49,449 nt of DNA, taken from positions 1-49,449 of the forward strand of contig CAMAWN010000018.1 of the NCBI GenBank assembly GCA_945861865.1, written 5' to 3'. Below, piece by piece: positions 25,233-34,906 of the stretch. The translations under genes and the position numbers were made by a program. Each line of letters opens with the position of its first letter. Position 1 is the first letter of the stretch. The notes beneath the pieces are model-generated. The model was not told the DNA's origin, did not search any database, and worked only from the letters and a program-made list of their open reading frames with translations. Origin of the DNA: Candidatus Kuenenia stuttgartensis (GTDB taxonomy: Bacteria; Planctomycetota; Planctomycetia; Planctomycetales; Planctomycetaceae).

Positions 25233-25263
25233 AAAAAAGGCCGGCGAAGTTATCGCCGGCCTT
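25233..25263 (-). terminator. Rho-independent terminator of the YTV gene
   Basis: A perfect 10-bp stem (AAGGCCGGCG pairing with CGCCGGCCTT, 7-nt loop, 25237-25263) is followed on the minus strand by six T (25238-25233). It lies 40 bp after the stop of the cysteine-rich protein gene and is the clearest terminator in the window. Confidence 0.9.
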
Positions 25264-25302
25264 CGTGATTCGCGACCGATGCTGGCAGCATCCGCCACGG
25301 TG

Positions 25303-26685
25303 CTATTTTGTCGCGCAGCTTGGGCCGGGTTGTCCCGCTACGCAAGTCGGGCAAGTTGGTTGCGGACAGACGGGCGTGCAGACCGTGTACGGCACTTGGC
25401 GGCAGACGACTCGCGATACGCAGTAACTCTGCTTGATCGGCACTTGGCGTGGCACGCAACGAGTCCGCGTCTCCATGCGGGTGTACGGCACTTGTTTGCA
25501 GACGGTGTACGGCACTTGGCGCGTGCGCGTTTCGGTGACCGTCGTACAGGTCGTATACGGCACCTTCTTCGTGTAGCATTTCTCCGTCCACGAGCAGGTG
25601 ACGTACGGCACTTTGCGCGTGCGGCATTCCTGTCGGGTCGAGCAAACTGTGTACGGCACTTTGCGAGTGCGCGTCTCAGTCGTCATCGTGCAGGTCGTGT
25701 ACGGCACGCGGCAGGTGCGCGTCTCTTGAGTCATCGAGCAAGTCGTGTAGGGGACTTTGCGAGTGCAGGTCTTCGGCACCGTGCGGCAGACTTGGTAGGG
25801 GACTCGGCAGGTGCGCGTCTCTGGAATCCATTTGGTGCAGCAGACAGCCTGTTTGACGACTTTCGGGCACCAGACCTTGCGGCAGCAGACAGTCGGCGGG
25901 CATTGAACTTGAACCGTGCGGCAGCAGCCGGGCTTGTAGGTGCAGCAACCGGTGCAGGAGTCCTGGCTCCACGTTCCGGGGTCTTGCACGCACTTATTGA
26001 TGATCGGGCCAGGGACGCACTCGCTGACAGTCTTCCATTCGCCGGAGCAGACATCGACGTACTTGGTCTCGGTGCAGGGCCGGCAGACGGTGTAGCAAAC
26101 GTCTTTGTAGCACGTCTCCGAAACCACTTCGCAAGTCGTGTAGCACTCATCGCGCCAGCAGGTTTGCGTGACCGGTTTGCAGACGGTGTAGCAGACATCG
26201 CGGTAGCACGTTTGATAGCACGGCTTGCTGACGTTGTAGCACTCGTCGCGCCAGCACATTTGCGTGCAGGGAACGCAGACGGTGTAGCTCTCGTCGCGGT
26301 AGCACGTTTGATAGCACGGGACGCGCGTCGTGCAGGTCTCGTCGCGCCAGCAGGTTTGCGTCACCGGGCGGCAGACGGTGTAGCACTCGTCGCGATAGCA
26401 GGTCTCGTAGCAGGTCTTGGTGCAGTAGACGGGAACTTGCTCACACTGTTGATCGTAGACCGTCTGGTAGCAGATTTTTTCGCAGCGGTCCCACGCGACT
26501 TCCTGGACCGTCTTGTAGCAGGTCGTGCATTGCTGCTGAGCTTGGCAAAGATCGGCGCATGGAACGCAGGTGGAAGTCGGGCAGCAGTTGTAGCTGGCCG
26601 CTCCGCAATATCCGGCTTGAGCGACTTGCGTCCCCGCCAACAGCAGGAACAACACGCTCGCCATGACGTACGTCTGGCGTTTCAT
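25303..26685 (-). CDS. Cysteine-rich YTV-type cell-wall protein
   Basis: The 460-residue secreted protein has a signal peptide (MKRQTYVMASVLFLLLAGTQ to AQA, about 24). Cysteine is very abundant, with two repeat classes. The first half (about 60-220) carries units like CYRDECYTVC and TQTCWRDECY. The second half (about 300-440) carries basic units like RKVPYTVC and ETRTCRVPYTTC. The YTV/YTTC repeats match the YTV-domain proteins described from Rhodopirellula baltica and other planctomycetes as cell-wall components. A disulfide-linked wall meshwork is the accepted idea. AGAGGAG lies 8 nt before the ATG; a strong terminator follows the gene. Confidence 0.88.
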   Translation of the reverse strand: MKRQTYVMASVLFLLLAGTQVAQAGYCGAASYNCCPTSTCVPCADLCQAQQQCTTCYKTVQEVAWDRCEKICYQTVYDQQCEQVPVYCTKTCYETCYRDECYTVCRPVTQTCWRDETCTTRVPCYQTCYRDESYTVCVPCTQMCWRDECYNVSKPCYQTCYRDVCYTVCKPVTQTCWRDECYTTCEVVSETCYKDVCYTVCRPCTETKYVDVCSGEWKTVSECVPGPIINKCVQDPGTWSQDSCTGCCTYKPGCCRTVQVQCPPTVCCRKVWCPKVVKQAVCCTKWIPETRTCRVPYQVCRTVPKTCTRKVPYTTCSMTQETRTCRVPYTTCTMTTETRTRKVPYTVCSTRQECRTRKVPYVTCSWTEKCYTKKVPYTTCTTVTETRTRQVPYTVCKQVPYTRMETRTRCVPRQVPIKQSYCVSRVVCRQVPYTVCTPVCPQPTCPTCVAGQPGPSCATK

Positions 26686-27057
26686 CGCACGCACTCCTCT
26701 GACCGTGTCTGGTTGCTCGATCGTGATAGCGGTTGGTCCTCTTGGCAGACGTCCGCGAAAACTTGAGCCGAACTCAAGCATTTTGCGATGACGACACGAC
26801 GCGGCCGTGAAGCCGAATCGCCGAGATCCCTTCGTCAAAGCGAACTCCGTCCCTGAAGTTGGTCCCTCCGGACCAATGCCCGACACCGTGGACTCATGGG
26901 AGTCCCTCTCACTCATCGTCATCGTCCATCGGCATTCGTCGGCGGGAGACTGTGCTCAAAGCCGACCGGTGTTCGCGGATCGCTGCCGAAAAATCGGCGC
27001 AGTTTCGCTGACCGTTACAACTCATCCGGTCGTTGCGTGCGAGCGGCAAGTTTTGCC
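26686..27057. other. Upstream region of the YTV gene, no gene seen
   Basis: About 370 bases between the YTV start and the repeat after the LOG gene; both genes read on the minus strand. It should hold the YTV promoter. Short inverted repeats are present (see 26762), and GGTCCCTCCGGACC and GACTCATGGGAGTC are small palindromes around 26864-26906. No open frame looks coding. Confidence 0.45.
26762..26778. promoter_or_regulatory. Inverted repeat CTTGAG-n5-CTCAAG upstream of the YTV gene
   Basis: A perfect 6-bp inverted repeat with a 5-bp centre lies 77 bp before the YTV start codon. Its size and place suit a dimeric regulator site, but no consensus or regulator is known; it could be chance. Confidence 0.25.
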
Positions 27058-27085
27058 GTAGACCGGACCAAGGCGTCCGAGCTAC
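27058..27085. repeat. Short REP-like palindrome with GTAG/CTAC feet
   Basis: The 28-bp unit runs from GTAG to CTAC, with CGGAC and GTCCG as the stem. It lies 4 bp after the LOG-family stop codon (27090-27092, minus strand). Confidence 0.75.
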
Positions 27086-27089
27086 GGAT

Positions 27090-27656
27090 TCATTTCGGCT
27101 CATCGACGACCGACTCGATCGCCAAGCGGCTGAGCAGTACATCCGGCCGTTCTTCAATCACGAGCAGACTGCGATGCTTCGGCTTGATGAAGCCTTCCTG
27201 CACCGCGTGATCGACCAGTCGCACGAGCGGGTCGTAGTAGCCGCCGACGTTCAGCAATCCGGTGAGCTTGTGATGCAGCTTCAACTGTGACCAAGTCACG
27301 ACCTCGAAGAACTCCTCGAAGGTTCCGAACCCGCCCGGCATCGCGATGAACGCATCGGACAACTCGGCCATCAGCGCTTTGCGAGCGTGCATCGAATTGA
27401 CCACTCGCATGTCGGCCACGCCGGGGTGCAGCAACTCCTCGGTCGCCAGCGATTCGGGGATGACACCGATCACCTCGCCGCCATCGGCCAGCACGGCGTC
27501 GGCGATCACTCCCATCAATCCGATGCTGCCGCCGCCATAAACCAGACCGATCCCCTCGCGAACGAGCAGTCGTCCCAAATCGACGGCTGCCGCCCGGTAT
27601 CGGTCATCCGTACCGACCTTCGATCCGCAGAACACACAGCAGCGTCGCAAGCTCAT
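27090..27656 (-). CDS. LOG family protein (TIGR00730-type)
   Basis: The 188-residue protein has the nucleotide-binding start VFCGSKVGTDDRY, LVYGGGSIGLMGVIADA, MHARKALMAELSDAFIAMPGG and the family signature PGGFGTFEE (107-115). LOG proteins of plants and bacteria cleave nucleoside 5'-monophosphates to free base and ribose 5-phosphate (cytokinin activation in plants). In bacteria the physiological role is often unknown. It is flanked by a repeat after its stop. The Gfo/Idh gene starts 127 bp away, divergently. Confidence 0.9.
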   Translation of the reverse strand: MSLRRCCVFCGSKVGTDDRYRAAAVDLGRLLVREGIGLVYGGGSIGLMGVIADAVLADGGEVIGVIPESLATEELLHPGVADMRVVNSMHARKALMAELSDAFIAMPGGFGTFEEFFEVVTWSQLKLHHKLTGLLNVGGYYDPLVRLVDHAVQEGFIKPKHRSLLVIEERPDVLLSRLAIESVVDEPK

Positions 27657-27782
27657 GGCCTTTCCTTATTATCTCAGACTCGACGAGGTCACGGAGTTTG
27701 AAAACTTGCGAGCCACACTGCAAACTGCCGTCGCCTTTTTGGAATTGTCGAACTTCCTCCGCTTGCTCAAGGAACTCTCGCC

Positions 27783-29102
27783 ATGCCCCGCCGACTCAAC
27801 CGCCGCCAGTTTCTGGGAACCTCCGCCGCCGCGACCGCGTGGTGGGTCGGAATGTCCGATCGCAGTTTCGCTCAATCCAAGTCGCCCAACGAGAAACTGA
27901 ACCTCGCAATCGTTGGCGTCGCCGGCAAAGGGGGGGACAACGTCAACAACCTTGTCAGCGAAAATATGGTCGCGCTGTGCGACGTCGATCGAAACAATCT
28001 CGGCAAATCGAGCGAGCGGTTCCCGAACGCGACAAAGTTCGAGGACTACCGCGAAATGTTCGACAAGATGTCCGGGAAGATCGACGCGGTCGTCGTTTCA
28101 ACCGCCGATCACACGCATGCTTCGCCGAGCGCGCTGGCGATGACGCTGGGCAAGCATGTCTACTGCGAGAAGCCGCTCGCTCACACGGTTCGCGAAGCTC
28201 GCGTGCTGGCCGGACTGGCTAAGAAGCACAAGGTCGCGACGCAGATGGGGACGCAGATTCACGCCGGCGACAACTACCGCCGAGTCGTCGAGGTCATTCA
28301 AAGCGGAGCGATCGGCCCGGTGCGCGAGGTCTTCAACTGGTGCAACAAAGGTTGGTCCGACGGCCGCTTCGGAACTCCGAAGCCGGCACCAGCGCATCTG
28401 AATTGGGACATGTGGCTCGGTCCCGCCAAGCACCGCGAGTTTTGCGACAACATTCATCCGGCGAACTGGCGACGCTTCTGGGAATACGGCTCCGGTACGT
28501 TCGGCGATATGGCGTGTCACGTCATGGACCTGCCGTTCTGGGCGCTCAATCTGCGATATCCGACCTCGGCCGCGTGTGAAGGGCCGGAGTTGCATCCCGA
28601 TGGTGCACCCGCTTGGACGAAGTGCGACTTCGACTTCCCCGCTCGCGGAGACATGCCGACGTTGAAGTTTCATTGGTCTGATGGCGGCGTGCATCACGAT
28701 CTTGTCAAGAACACGAAAGACCCCAGCGGTAAGTCGCTCAGCGAATGGGGACTTGGCGTGTTGTTCGTCGGAGACAAAGGGATGCTCGCCGCCGATTATG
28801 GTCGGTATGTGTTGCTGCCTCAGGACAAATTTGTGAACTTCAAAGCGCCGGAGAAGACGATCCCCGCGTCCATCGGCCACTGGCGCGAGTGGGTCCAAGC
28901 CTGCAAGACCGGCTCGCCGACAACTTGCAACTTCGATTACTCCGGTGCATTGACGGAGACAGTGCTGCTCGGCATTGTCGCGTTCCGTGCCGGAGAAAAG
29001 CTCGATTGGGACGCCGCCGCGCTGAAGGCTCGCAACTCGTCAAAGGCGGATGCGTTCGTGACCAAAGATTATCGCAAAGGCTTTGAAGTCGCAGGACTGT
29101 AG
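27783..29102 (+). CDS. Gfo/Idh/MocA-family oxidoreductase, Tat-secreted
   Basis: The 439-residue protein begins with a twin-arginine signal (NRRQFLGTSAAATAWW, 6-21). The NAD(P)-binding fold has GVAGKGGDN (45-53) and the catalytic region EKPLAHT (from 129) with the conserved Lys. The C-terminal domain has GSGTFGDMACHVMDLPFWAL. These enzymes are oxidoreductases of sugars and related compounds; exported copies with Tat signals are typical of planctomycetes and their cofactor use outside the cytosol is unsettled. AAGGA lies upstream of the ATG. It leads a plus-strand cluster with kdgK-like, cupin and hydrolase genes. The TAG stop is the foot of a perfect palindrome. Confidence 0.9.
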   Translation: MPRRLNRRQFLGTSAAATAWWVGMSDRSFAQSKSPNEKLNLAIVGVAGKGGDNVNNLVSENMVALCDVDRNNLGKSSERFPNATKFEDYREMFDKMSGKIDAVVVSTADHTHASPSALAMTLGKHVYCEKPLAHTVREARVLAGLAKKHKVATQMGTQIHAGDNYRRVVEVIQSGAIGPVREVFNWCNKGWSDGRFGTPKPAPAHLNWDMWLGPAKHREFCDNIHPANWRRFWEYGSGTFGDMACHVMDLPFWALNLRYPTSAACEGPELHPDGAPAWTKCDFDFPARGDMPTLKFHWSDGGVHHDLVKNTKDPSGKSLSEWGLGVLFVGDKGMLAADYGRYVLLPQDKFVNFKAPEKTIPASIGHWREWVQACKTGSPTTCNFDYSGALTETVLLGIVAFRAGEKLDWDAAALKARNSSKADAFVTKDYRKGFEVAGL

Positions 29103-29126
29103 GACGGGCGCTCTTGCCCGTCCTAC
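29099..29126. repeat. Perfect REP-like palindrome with GTAG/CTAC feet
   Basis: The 11-bp arm GTAGGACGGGC is exactly inverted around a 6-nt centre (GCTCTT). Its GTAG provides the TAG stop of the upstream oxidoreductase gene (29100-29102), and the unit ends 26 bp before the kinase start. Confidence 0.9.
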
Positions 29127-29152
29127 TCACTTCATCAACGAAAGACCGAACC

Positions 29153-30226
29153 ATGCTCAACATCTCGAAAACGGGTGCTTTGGATTTCTTGTCGCTGGGT
29201 GCTCTCGTGCATCGGCTCGACACCGGCATCATCCCGTTCCGCAAGGCGACGAAATGCGACATCCACGTCAGTGGCGGCGAGTTCAACGTCGCGGCGAATC
29301 TGTCCGACTGCTTCAAGCTGAACACCGGCATTGCCAGCGCGATGGTTGACTATCCGGTCGGCGACCTGATTGCCGAACGCGTGCGGGCGATGGGCGTGAA
29401 GCCATTTTACAAGCACTTCAAGCATGACGGTGTGACTGGCCCGAACATGGCCACGGTTTACAGCGATCAAGGCTTGGGAGTGCGTGCTCCGGTCGTGTTC
29501 TACAACCGCTGCAACGAGGCGGCTTCGCTGCTCAAGAAAGGGGACTTCGATTGGAAGTCGATCATGGCCGGTGGCGTGCGCTGGTTTCACTGCGGCGGCA
29601 TCTTCGCTGCGCTGTCGTCCACGACTCCCGACCTGATCATCGAGGCGATGCAAGCCGCGAAGGCGGCCGGAGCGGTGGTCTCGTTCGATCTCAATTTCCG
29701 CGCGAAGCTCTGGCAAATCTCTGGCGGCTTGGAGACGGCTCAGGCCACGCTGCGCAAGATCTGCGAGAACGTCGATGTCGTCGTCGGCAACGAAGAGGAT
29801 TTGCAGAAGGGACTCGGCCTGAAGGGGCAAGACGTCGAGACGAAGGGAAAGCTCGACCCTGCCGCGTTCTTCGGCATGATGGACGACGTCGTCAAGCAAC
29901 TGCCGAACGTCAAGGTCGTCGCTACCACACTCCGCGAAGTCCACACGACCAACAAGCACGACTGGAGTGCGGTTTGCTGGATCGAAGGCAAGACCTATCA
30001 AGCTCCGACGTGTGAACTCGGCGTCCACGACCGCGTCGGCGGCGGCGACGGCTACGCGGCCGGCTTCATCTATGGCCTGCTGACCGGCCGCCCGCCGGAA
30101 GAAGCGATCCGGCTCGGCTGGGCTCACGGTGCGTTGCTCACGACCTTCCCTGGCGACACCACGATGGCAACGGTCGATCAAGTCGAAGCGTTTGCCAAAG
30201 GCGGCTCGGCGCGGATTCAACGCTAA
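29153..30226 (+). CDS. PfkB-family sugar kinase, 2-dehydro-3-deoxygluconokinase-like
   Basis: The 357-residue ribokinase-like protein has the N-terminal glycine pair in HVSGGEFNVAANLSDCF, FDLNFRAKLW, NEEDLQKGLG, and the ATP/anion-hole block DRVGGGDGYAAGFIYGLLTG whose Asp is the catalytic base. The DRxGGGD form is that of KDG kinases rather than fructokinases (DTTGAGD). KDG kinase phosphorylates 2-keto-3-deoxygluconate from uronate breakdown. The cupin gene next door resembles KdgF, which supports that. The assignment to KDG is good but not proven. The start ATG 29153 follows a repeat; no strong ribosome site is seen. Confidence 0.82.
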   Translation: MLNISKTGALDFLSLGALVHRLDTGIIPFRKATKCDIHVSGGEFNVAANLSDCFKLNTGIASAMVDYPVGDLIAERVRAMGVKPFYKHFKHDGVTGPNMATVYSDQGLGVRAPVVFYNRCNEAASLLKKGDFDWKSIMAGGVRWFHCGGIFAALSSTTPDLIIEAMQAAKAAGAVVSFDLNFRAKLWQISGGLETAQATLRKICENVDVVVGNEEDLQKGLGLKGQDVETKGKLDPAAFFGMMDDVVKQLPNVKVVATTLREVHTTNKHDWSAVCWIEGKTYQAPTCELGVHDRVGGGDGYAAGFIYGLLTGRPPEEAIRLGWAHGALLTTFPGDTTMATVDQVEAFAKGGSARIQR

Positions 30227-30241
30227 CGATCGGGGGTCTAC

Positions 30242-30613
30242 ATGGGCTTCATCAACATCTCCGAGTTTCAGCCGATCGAACCGGTGCCCGGTTGCCGGAT
30301 GCGGACTCCGTTCGGCAAGAACTTGATGCTGTCGTATCTCGAAATGGACGACGGAGCCGAGGTGCCGTTGCATTCGCATCCGCACGAGCAAGGAGGCATG
30401 TTGATTCGCGGCACGCTGGAGTTGACGATCGGCGACGAGACTCGGCTGTGCCAACCCGGTTCGATGTTTCTGATTCCGTCGAACGTCAAGCATCGCGCGG
30501 TCGCCGTTGGCGGGCCGTGCGTCGTGCTGGACGTCTTCAGCCCGGTGCGTGAAGACTATGCCGAGTTGACCAACCGCTATATCCCGTCGATCGAACCGCC
30601 GTCGAATTCGTAG
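30242..30613 (+). CDS. Cupin protein, KdgF-like
   Basis: The 123-residue single cupin has metal-site residues His44, His46, Gln50 and His84 (HSHPHEQGG, then NVKHRAV) and ends VVLDVFSPVREDY. Gln where Glu is usual, and the C-terminal FSPVREDY, are features of KdgF, the enzyme that opens 4,5-unsaturated uronates from pectin and alginate. It starts 15 bp after the kinase gene with GGGGG before the ATG and is 15 bp before the next gene, so the three are likely one operon. KdgF identity is inference from motif and context. Confidence 0.75.
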   Translation: MGFINISEFQPIEPVPGCRMRTPFGKNLMLSYLEMDDGAEVPLHSHPHEQGGMLIRGTLELTIGDETRLCQPGSMFLIPSNVKHRAVAVGGPCVVLDVFSPVREDYAELTNRYIPSIEPPSNS

Positions 30614-30628
30614 GGTGTGAGGTGACCC

Positions 30629-31735
30629 ATGCGTCGCGCCGAAACATTGCTGAGATTCCTCGTCGTTGTCCTGCTGACGGCTGGTGAGACGAGCCACGCC
30701 GATGACGTACTGGCTCCAAGATTGCCCCGCGACAAACTGCTGGTCTATCGCGGCCCCAACAACGAACAATTTCCGGTCAAGACTTCGACCGACTGGTTCA
30801 AACGCCGCGCGGAAATTCTTCAAGGCGTGCAAGTCGTGATGGGCAAACTGCCCGGCAAGGAGAAACGCTGTCCGCTCGACGTGAAGATCGAAGAGCAAGT
30901 CGATTGCGGTAGCTACGTCAGGCGACTCGTGACGTATTCCTCGGAACCGGGTTCACGCGTGCCGGCGTATCTCTGCATTCCAAAATCCATTCTGGATGAC
31001 AGCGGCAAGAAAGCTCCGGGTGTGTTGTGTCTGCACGGGACGGACAACGTCGTCGGTCACGGAGTGGTCGTCGGGTTGGGAGGCCGGCCGAATCGGCAAT
31101 ACGCCAACGAACTCGCAGAGCGTGGCTATGTCACGCTCGCTCCGAACTATCCGTTGCTGGCGAAGTATCAGCCGGATGTGAATGCGCTTGGCTGGCAGAG
31201 CGGGACGCTCAAGGCCGTGTGGGACAACATGCGCGGGCTCGATCTGCTCGAATCGTTGCCGTCTGTGAAAGCGGGAGCCTTCGGCACGATTGGGCATTCG
31301 CTGGGCGGACACAATTCGGTTTACACGGCGTTCTTTGACAATCGTATTCAAGCAGTCGTGTCGAGCTGCGGCCTCGATTCGTATCTCGACTATTACGATG
31401 GCAATGAGAAGAACTGGTTTCCCGAAAAGGGTTGGTGTCAGACGCGGTACATGCTCAAGCTGGCCGAGTACCGTGGTCGCTTGCAGGAGATCCCGTTCGA
31501 CTTCCACGAACTGGTCGGCGCGTTGGCTCCGCGTCATGTCTTGATCATTGCGCCGCTGAAGGACTCGAACTTCCGAGCCGCCAGCGTGGATCGTGTCGCG
31601 ACCGCGGCTCGCGAAGTTTTCAAACTGCATGGCCACGAAGACCGACTGCGCGTCGAGCATCCCGATTGCGATCACGACTTCCCAACCGAGATGCGACAGC
31701 AGGCTTACGAGCTGTTCGATCGAGTCTTGAAATAG
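30629..31735 (+). CDS. Secreted alpha/beta hydrolase
   Basis: The 368-residue protein has a signal peptide (FLVVVLLTAGETSHA, about 10-24) and the alpha/beta hydrolase pattern: PGVLCLHGTDN oxyanion region, nucleophile elbow IGHSLGGHNS with Ser224, a candidate acid Asp in APLKDSNFRA, and HPDCDHDFP holding the catalytic His. It resembles planctomycete dienelactone-hydrolase or acetyl-xylan-esterase-like proteins. GAGGTG lies 5 nt before the ATG. As the last gene after the kinase and cupin it may remove esters from a uronate-containing polysaccharide; this is inference. Confidence 0.82.
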   Translation: MRRAETLLRFLVVVLLTAGETSHADDVLAPRLPRDKLLVYRGPNNEQFPVKTSTDWFKRRAEILQGVQVVMGKLPGKEKRCPLDVKIEEQVDCGSYVRRLVTYSSEPGSRVPAYLCIPKSILDDSGKKAPGVLCLHGTDNVVGHGVVVGLGGRPNRQYANELAERGYVTLAPNYPLLAKYQPDVNALGWQSGTLKAVWDNMRGLDLLESLPSVKAGAFGTIGHSLGGHNSVYTAFFDNRIQAVVSSCGLDSYLDYYDGNEKNWFPEKGWCQTRYMLKLAEYRGRLQEIPFDFHELVGALAPRHVLIIAPLKDSNFRAASVDRVATAAREVFKLHGHEDRLRVEHPDCDHDFPTEMRQQAYELFDRVLK

Positions 31736-31780
31736 TGTCTGTCGAGACGTCGTGGCGAACCCGTCCTGATGGCTCTTCGC

Positions 31781-34700
31781 TCATGCCTTTGAAGGCCGCC
31801 GCTGGCCAAATCGTGCGTAGAGCGGCGGCAACAAGAAGACGTTGAGGAGCGTGGATGTCACGAGGCCGCCGACGATCACGACGGCAAGGGGGTGTTCGAT
31901 TTCTTGGCCGGGTTTGATGCCGCCAAGAAGAATCGGGACGAGGGCGAGGCCCGTGGCGAGGGCGGTCATCAGGATTGGGGAGAGACGCTCTTCGGCTCCG
32001 CGGAGGACGAGGTCGCGGCTGAACGGGACGCCTTCGACTTCTTCGAGATGGCGGTAGTGGCTGACGAGCATGATGCCGTTGCGAGCTGCGATCCCAAGTA
32101 CTGTGACGAAGCCAACCAGCGAACCGAGGCTCAGCACGCCGCCAGTTAGCAGGACGCCGGCCACGCCGCCGATCAGTGCGAACGGCAGCGTCAGCGTGAC
32201 GAGTGCGGTCAGTTGCCACGATTGGAAATCGACGTACAAGATCAGCACGATGCCGATGACGGCGAGGACCGATAGCGCGAACAATCGCTGAGTCGATTCT
32301 TGCCGAGCGGCGTATTCGCCCAGGAATTCCGGGTGATATTCGTTGTCGAACGAGAGCTGCTTCACGCGTTCTTCGATCTGCCTCGCGACGGAGCCGAGGT
32401 CGCGGCCTTGCACGTTGCAGGTGATGTCCAGCCGCCGCGACGCCCCTTCGCGTTTGATTTCGTTCGGCGTCGGGACGATCTGCACGTCGGCGACGTCACC
32501 CAGCCGCAACTGCATTCCGGCGGGCGTGTCGATGACAAGCTGTTGCAGTGCGGCGAGATCGTGCCGCGATTCAGGAGTGCTCCAGACGACGACGTCGAAT
32601 TTCTTTTGGCCTTCAAAGACTTCGCCGACCTTCGCCCCTTTCAACAGAGCGGTCGTCGCACGGCGGACGTAGCCGGCAGTCAGGCCGAAGCGTTCGGCCG
32701 CTTCGGAGCGCAACCGCACTTCAATCTGCGGGACGAGCACTTGCGGTTCGACCTTGAGGTTCACGATGCCCGGCACGTCTTCGATCGCCTTTTGAACTTC
32801 CTTCCCCTTCGCTCGCAGCACGCTGAGTTCTGGACCGTAGATGCGGACGACGACGCTGGCCCCCGCGCCGGTCAGCACTTCTTTGATCCGCTCTTTGAGG
32901 TACGTCTGCACGTCGCGGTACAAGCCGGGGTAGCCATCGACGGCAGTTTGAATTTTTCCCAACGTCGCGTCGTAATCGACGTTCGGGTCGATGCTGATCC
33001 ACAGCTCGGTGAAGTACGGGCCATAGACTTCGTCGGCAACCTCCGCCCGGCCGATGTGCGATCCGAAGTTCAGCACGCCGTCGATGCTCCGCAGCTCGCG
33101 GCTGGCTCGCGCGGTGATGCGGTGCATCGCCTCAATCGACGTGCTGGGCCGATTGTAAAAGTGCATCAGGAAATCGGTCTCGCGGAAGTTCGGCAGGAAT
33201 TCTTGGCCCAGCCGAGTGTACGCCGCTCCGGCCAGCGTGAAGGCGGTGAACAGCACCCCCATCGACAGCAGCGGTCGATCGACCAAACGCGGCAGGACCA
33301 CGCGATACATCGCTCGCAATAGGCGGCTCAGCGGAGCTTCGTGCTGCTCGCCGGTGCGGCGCGACAGCAGCATCAGCGACAGCGCGGGAGTCACGATCAA
33401 CGCCACGCCCAGCGACGCCAGAATCGCCAGGATGTACGACATCGCCAGCGGCCGAAAGAACGATCCGGCCAAACCGCCCAAAAAGAAGATCGGCAGAAAC
33501 ACCAGCGTCACGATCAAGCTGGCGTACACGACGCTGCTGCGGACTTCGAGCGACGCATCGAGCACCACTTGAAACGCCGGCAGCGGCGTCGGCAACTGCC
33601 GATTGAGCCGCAACCGCCGCACGATGTTTTCGACGTCGATGATCGCGTCATCGACGACCTCGCCCAGTGCGATGACCAGACCGGCGAGGACCATCGTGTT
33701 GATCGATGCGCCCCACCACGTCAGTACCAGCACCGCCGAGACCAGCGACAACGGGATCGCCGTCAGGCTGATGATCGCCGTCCGCCAATCGAACAGGAAC
33801 GCAATCAAGATGACCGTGACGAGTCCGCAGCCAATCAGCAGTGAGTGCGACAAGTTGTCGAGCGCCCGTTCGATAAACGTGGCCGGACGAAAGATGCGCG
33901 GGTCAATCTCGACATCCTTCAGGCCGGGCTTGAGCGCTTCGAGCGCGGCCTCGACTTGCCGAGTCACTTCCAGCGTGTTGCTCTGTGGCTGCTTCTCGAC
34001 GATCAGCAGCAAGCCCGGCTGATCGTTGATGACCGCATCGCCAATCGGCGGCGGCGAACCGATCACGACGTCCGCCACGTCCCCCAATCGGACCGGTGCC
34101 CCCGCTCGGAAATCGACGATTGTCCGCGCGAGGTCATCCGGTTCGACGATCGGCGACAGATGCCGCACGGCCAATCGCTGATTCGGCGTATCGACAAACC
34201 CGCCCGTGTCGAGCACCGTCGCATCCCCCGCCGCCCGAAGCACGGCGTCCAACGTCACGCCGTTCGCCCGCAACCGTTCGGGATCGACGAGCACTTGGAA
34301 TTGCCGATCGCGCTGCCCCCAGATCGCGACATTCGCCACGCCGGGAATCGACATCAGCCGCGGCCGGATCGTCCACAACGCCAGCACCGTCATGTCGCGC
34401 TGCGACAGTTTTTGATCCTTCGACCACATGCCGATCTTCAGCAACCGGCTCATTGACGAGAGCGGCTGCAACATCACCGGCGATCGAGCGACCGTCGGCA
34501 ACCGAGTCGCCTCGACCGTCAACCGCTCCTGCACCAACTGCCGCGCTTCGATGAGGTCAGTCCCCGGACTGAAGATCAACACGATCGACGACAAACCGAG
34601 CACCGACTTCGACCGAATCGTCTTCACCCCCGCAGTTCCGTTGAGCGCATTCTCCAACGGCATCGAGACGAGGCTCTCAACCTCCTGAGTCGAAAGCCCC

Positions 34701-34861
34701 GGTGCTTCGGTCTGAATCTCGACATACGGCGGCGCGAACTCCGGAAAGACATCCATCGGAGCATGACGCAACGACCGAAAGCCCACGATGAGCAACAACA
34801 CACTCGCCGCCAACACGACAACACGCAGACGCAGCGCCGTCGAAACAAGCCAACTCAGCAC
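31781..34861 (-). CDS. RND efflux pump, heavy-metal (CusA/CzcA) type
   Basis: This inner-membrane pump has 1026 residues from GTG 34861. It shows 12 helices with the RND layout, [20 protein letters not shown] at the start, and helix 4 [14 protein letters not shown], whose acidic pattern is that of the HME subfamily that exports metal ions. Later blocks include [15 protein letters not shown] and [28 protein letters not shown] 34861 has GGAG 7 nt upstream; the longer ATG frame from 34975 would translate part of a heptamer repeat ([20 protein letters not shown]), so the GTG is preferred. It is last in a TolC-adaptor-pump operon. The ion cannot be read here. Confidence 0.92.
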   Translation of the reverse strand: MLSWLVSTALRLRVVVLAASVLLLIVGFRSLRHAPMDVFPEFAPPYVEIQTEAPGLSTQEVESLVSMPLENALNGTAGVKTIRSKSVLGLSSIVLIFSPGTDLIEARQLVQERLTVEATRLPTVARSPVMLQPLSSMSRLLKIGMWSKDQKLSQRDMTVLALWTIRPRLMSIPGVANVAIWGQRDRQFQVLVDPERLRANGVTLDAVLRAAGDATVLDTGGFVDTPNQRLAVRHLSPIVEPDDLARTIVDFRAGAPVRLGDVADVVIGSPPPIGDAVINDQPGLLLIVEKQPQSNTLEVTRQVEAALEALKPGLKDVEIDPRIFRPATFIERALDNLSHSLLIGCGLVTVILIAFLFDWRTAIISLTAIPLSLVSAVLVLTWWGASINTMVLAGLVIALGEVVDDAIIDVENIVRRLRLNRQLPTPLPAFQVVLDASLEVRSSVVYASLIVTLVFLPIFFLGGLAGSFFRPLAMSYILAILASLGVALIVTPALSLMLLSRRTGEQHEAPLSRLLRAMYRVVLPRLVDRPLLSMGVLFTAFTLAGAAYTRLGQEFLPNFRETDFLMHFYNRPSTSIEAMHRITARASRELRSIDGVLNFGSHIGRAEVADEVYGPYFTELWISIDPNVDYDATLGKIQTAVDGYPGLYRDVQTYLKERIKEVLTGAGASVVVRIYGPELSVLRAKGKEVQKAIEDVPGIVNLKVEPQVLVPQIEVRLRSEAAERFGLTAGYVRRATTALLKGAKVGEVFEGQKKFDVVVWSTPESRHDLAALQQLVIDTPAGMQLRLGDVADVQIVPTPNEIKREGASRRLDITCNVQGRDLGSVARQIEERVKQLSFDNEYHPEFLGEYAARQESTQRLFALSVLAVIGIVLILYVDFQSWQLTALVTLTLPFALIGGVAGVLLTGGVLSLGSLVGFVTVLGIAARNGIMLVSHYRHLEEVEGVPFSRDLVLRGAEERLSPILMTALATGLALVPILLGGIKPGQEIEHPLAVVIVGGLVTSTLLNVFLLPPLYARFGQRRPSKA

Positions 34862-34906
34862 GGCAAGACTCCGTCTGCGAGTTGGTGTTGCGGTGGGAAG
34901 GCGATT

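Noticed and set aside
25303..26500. Regular DNA repeats that could be mistaken for a CRISPR array
   Set aside because: They are coding repeats of the YTV protein with codon-level variation; there are no unique spacers of constant length and no cas genes.
29135..30898. 587-residue minus-strand open frame across the kinase and cupin genes
   Set aside because: It spans two genes with clear motifs and intergenic gaps; composition is typical of an antisense shadow.
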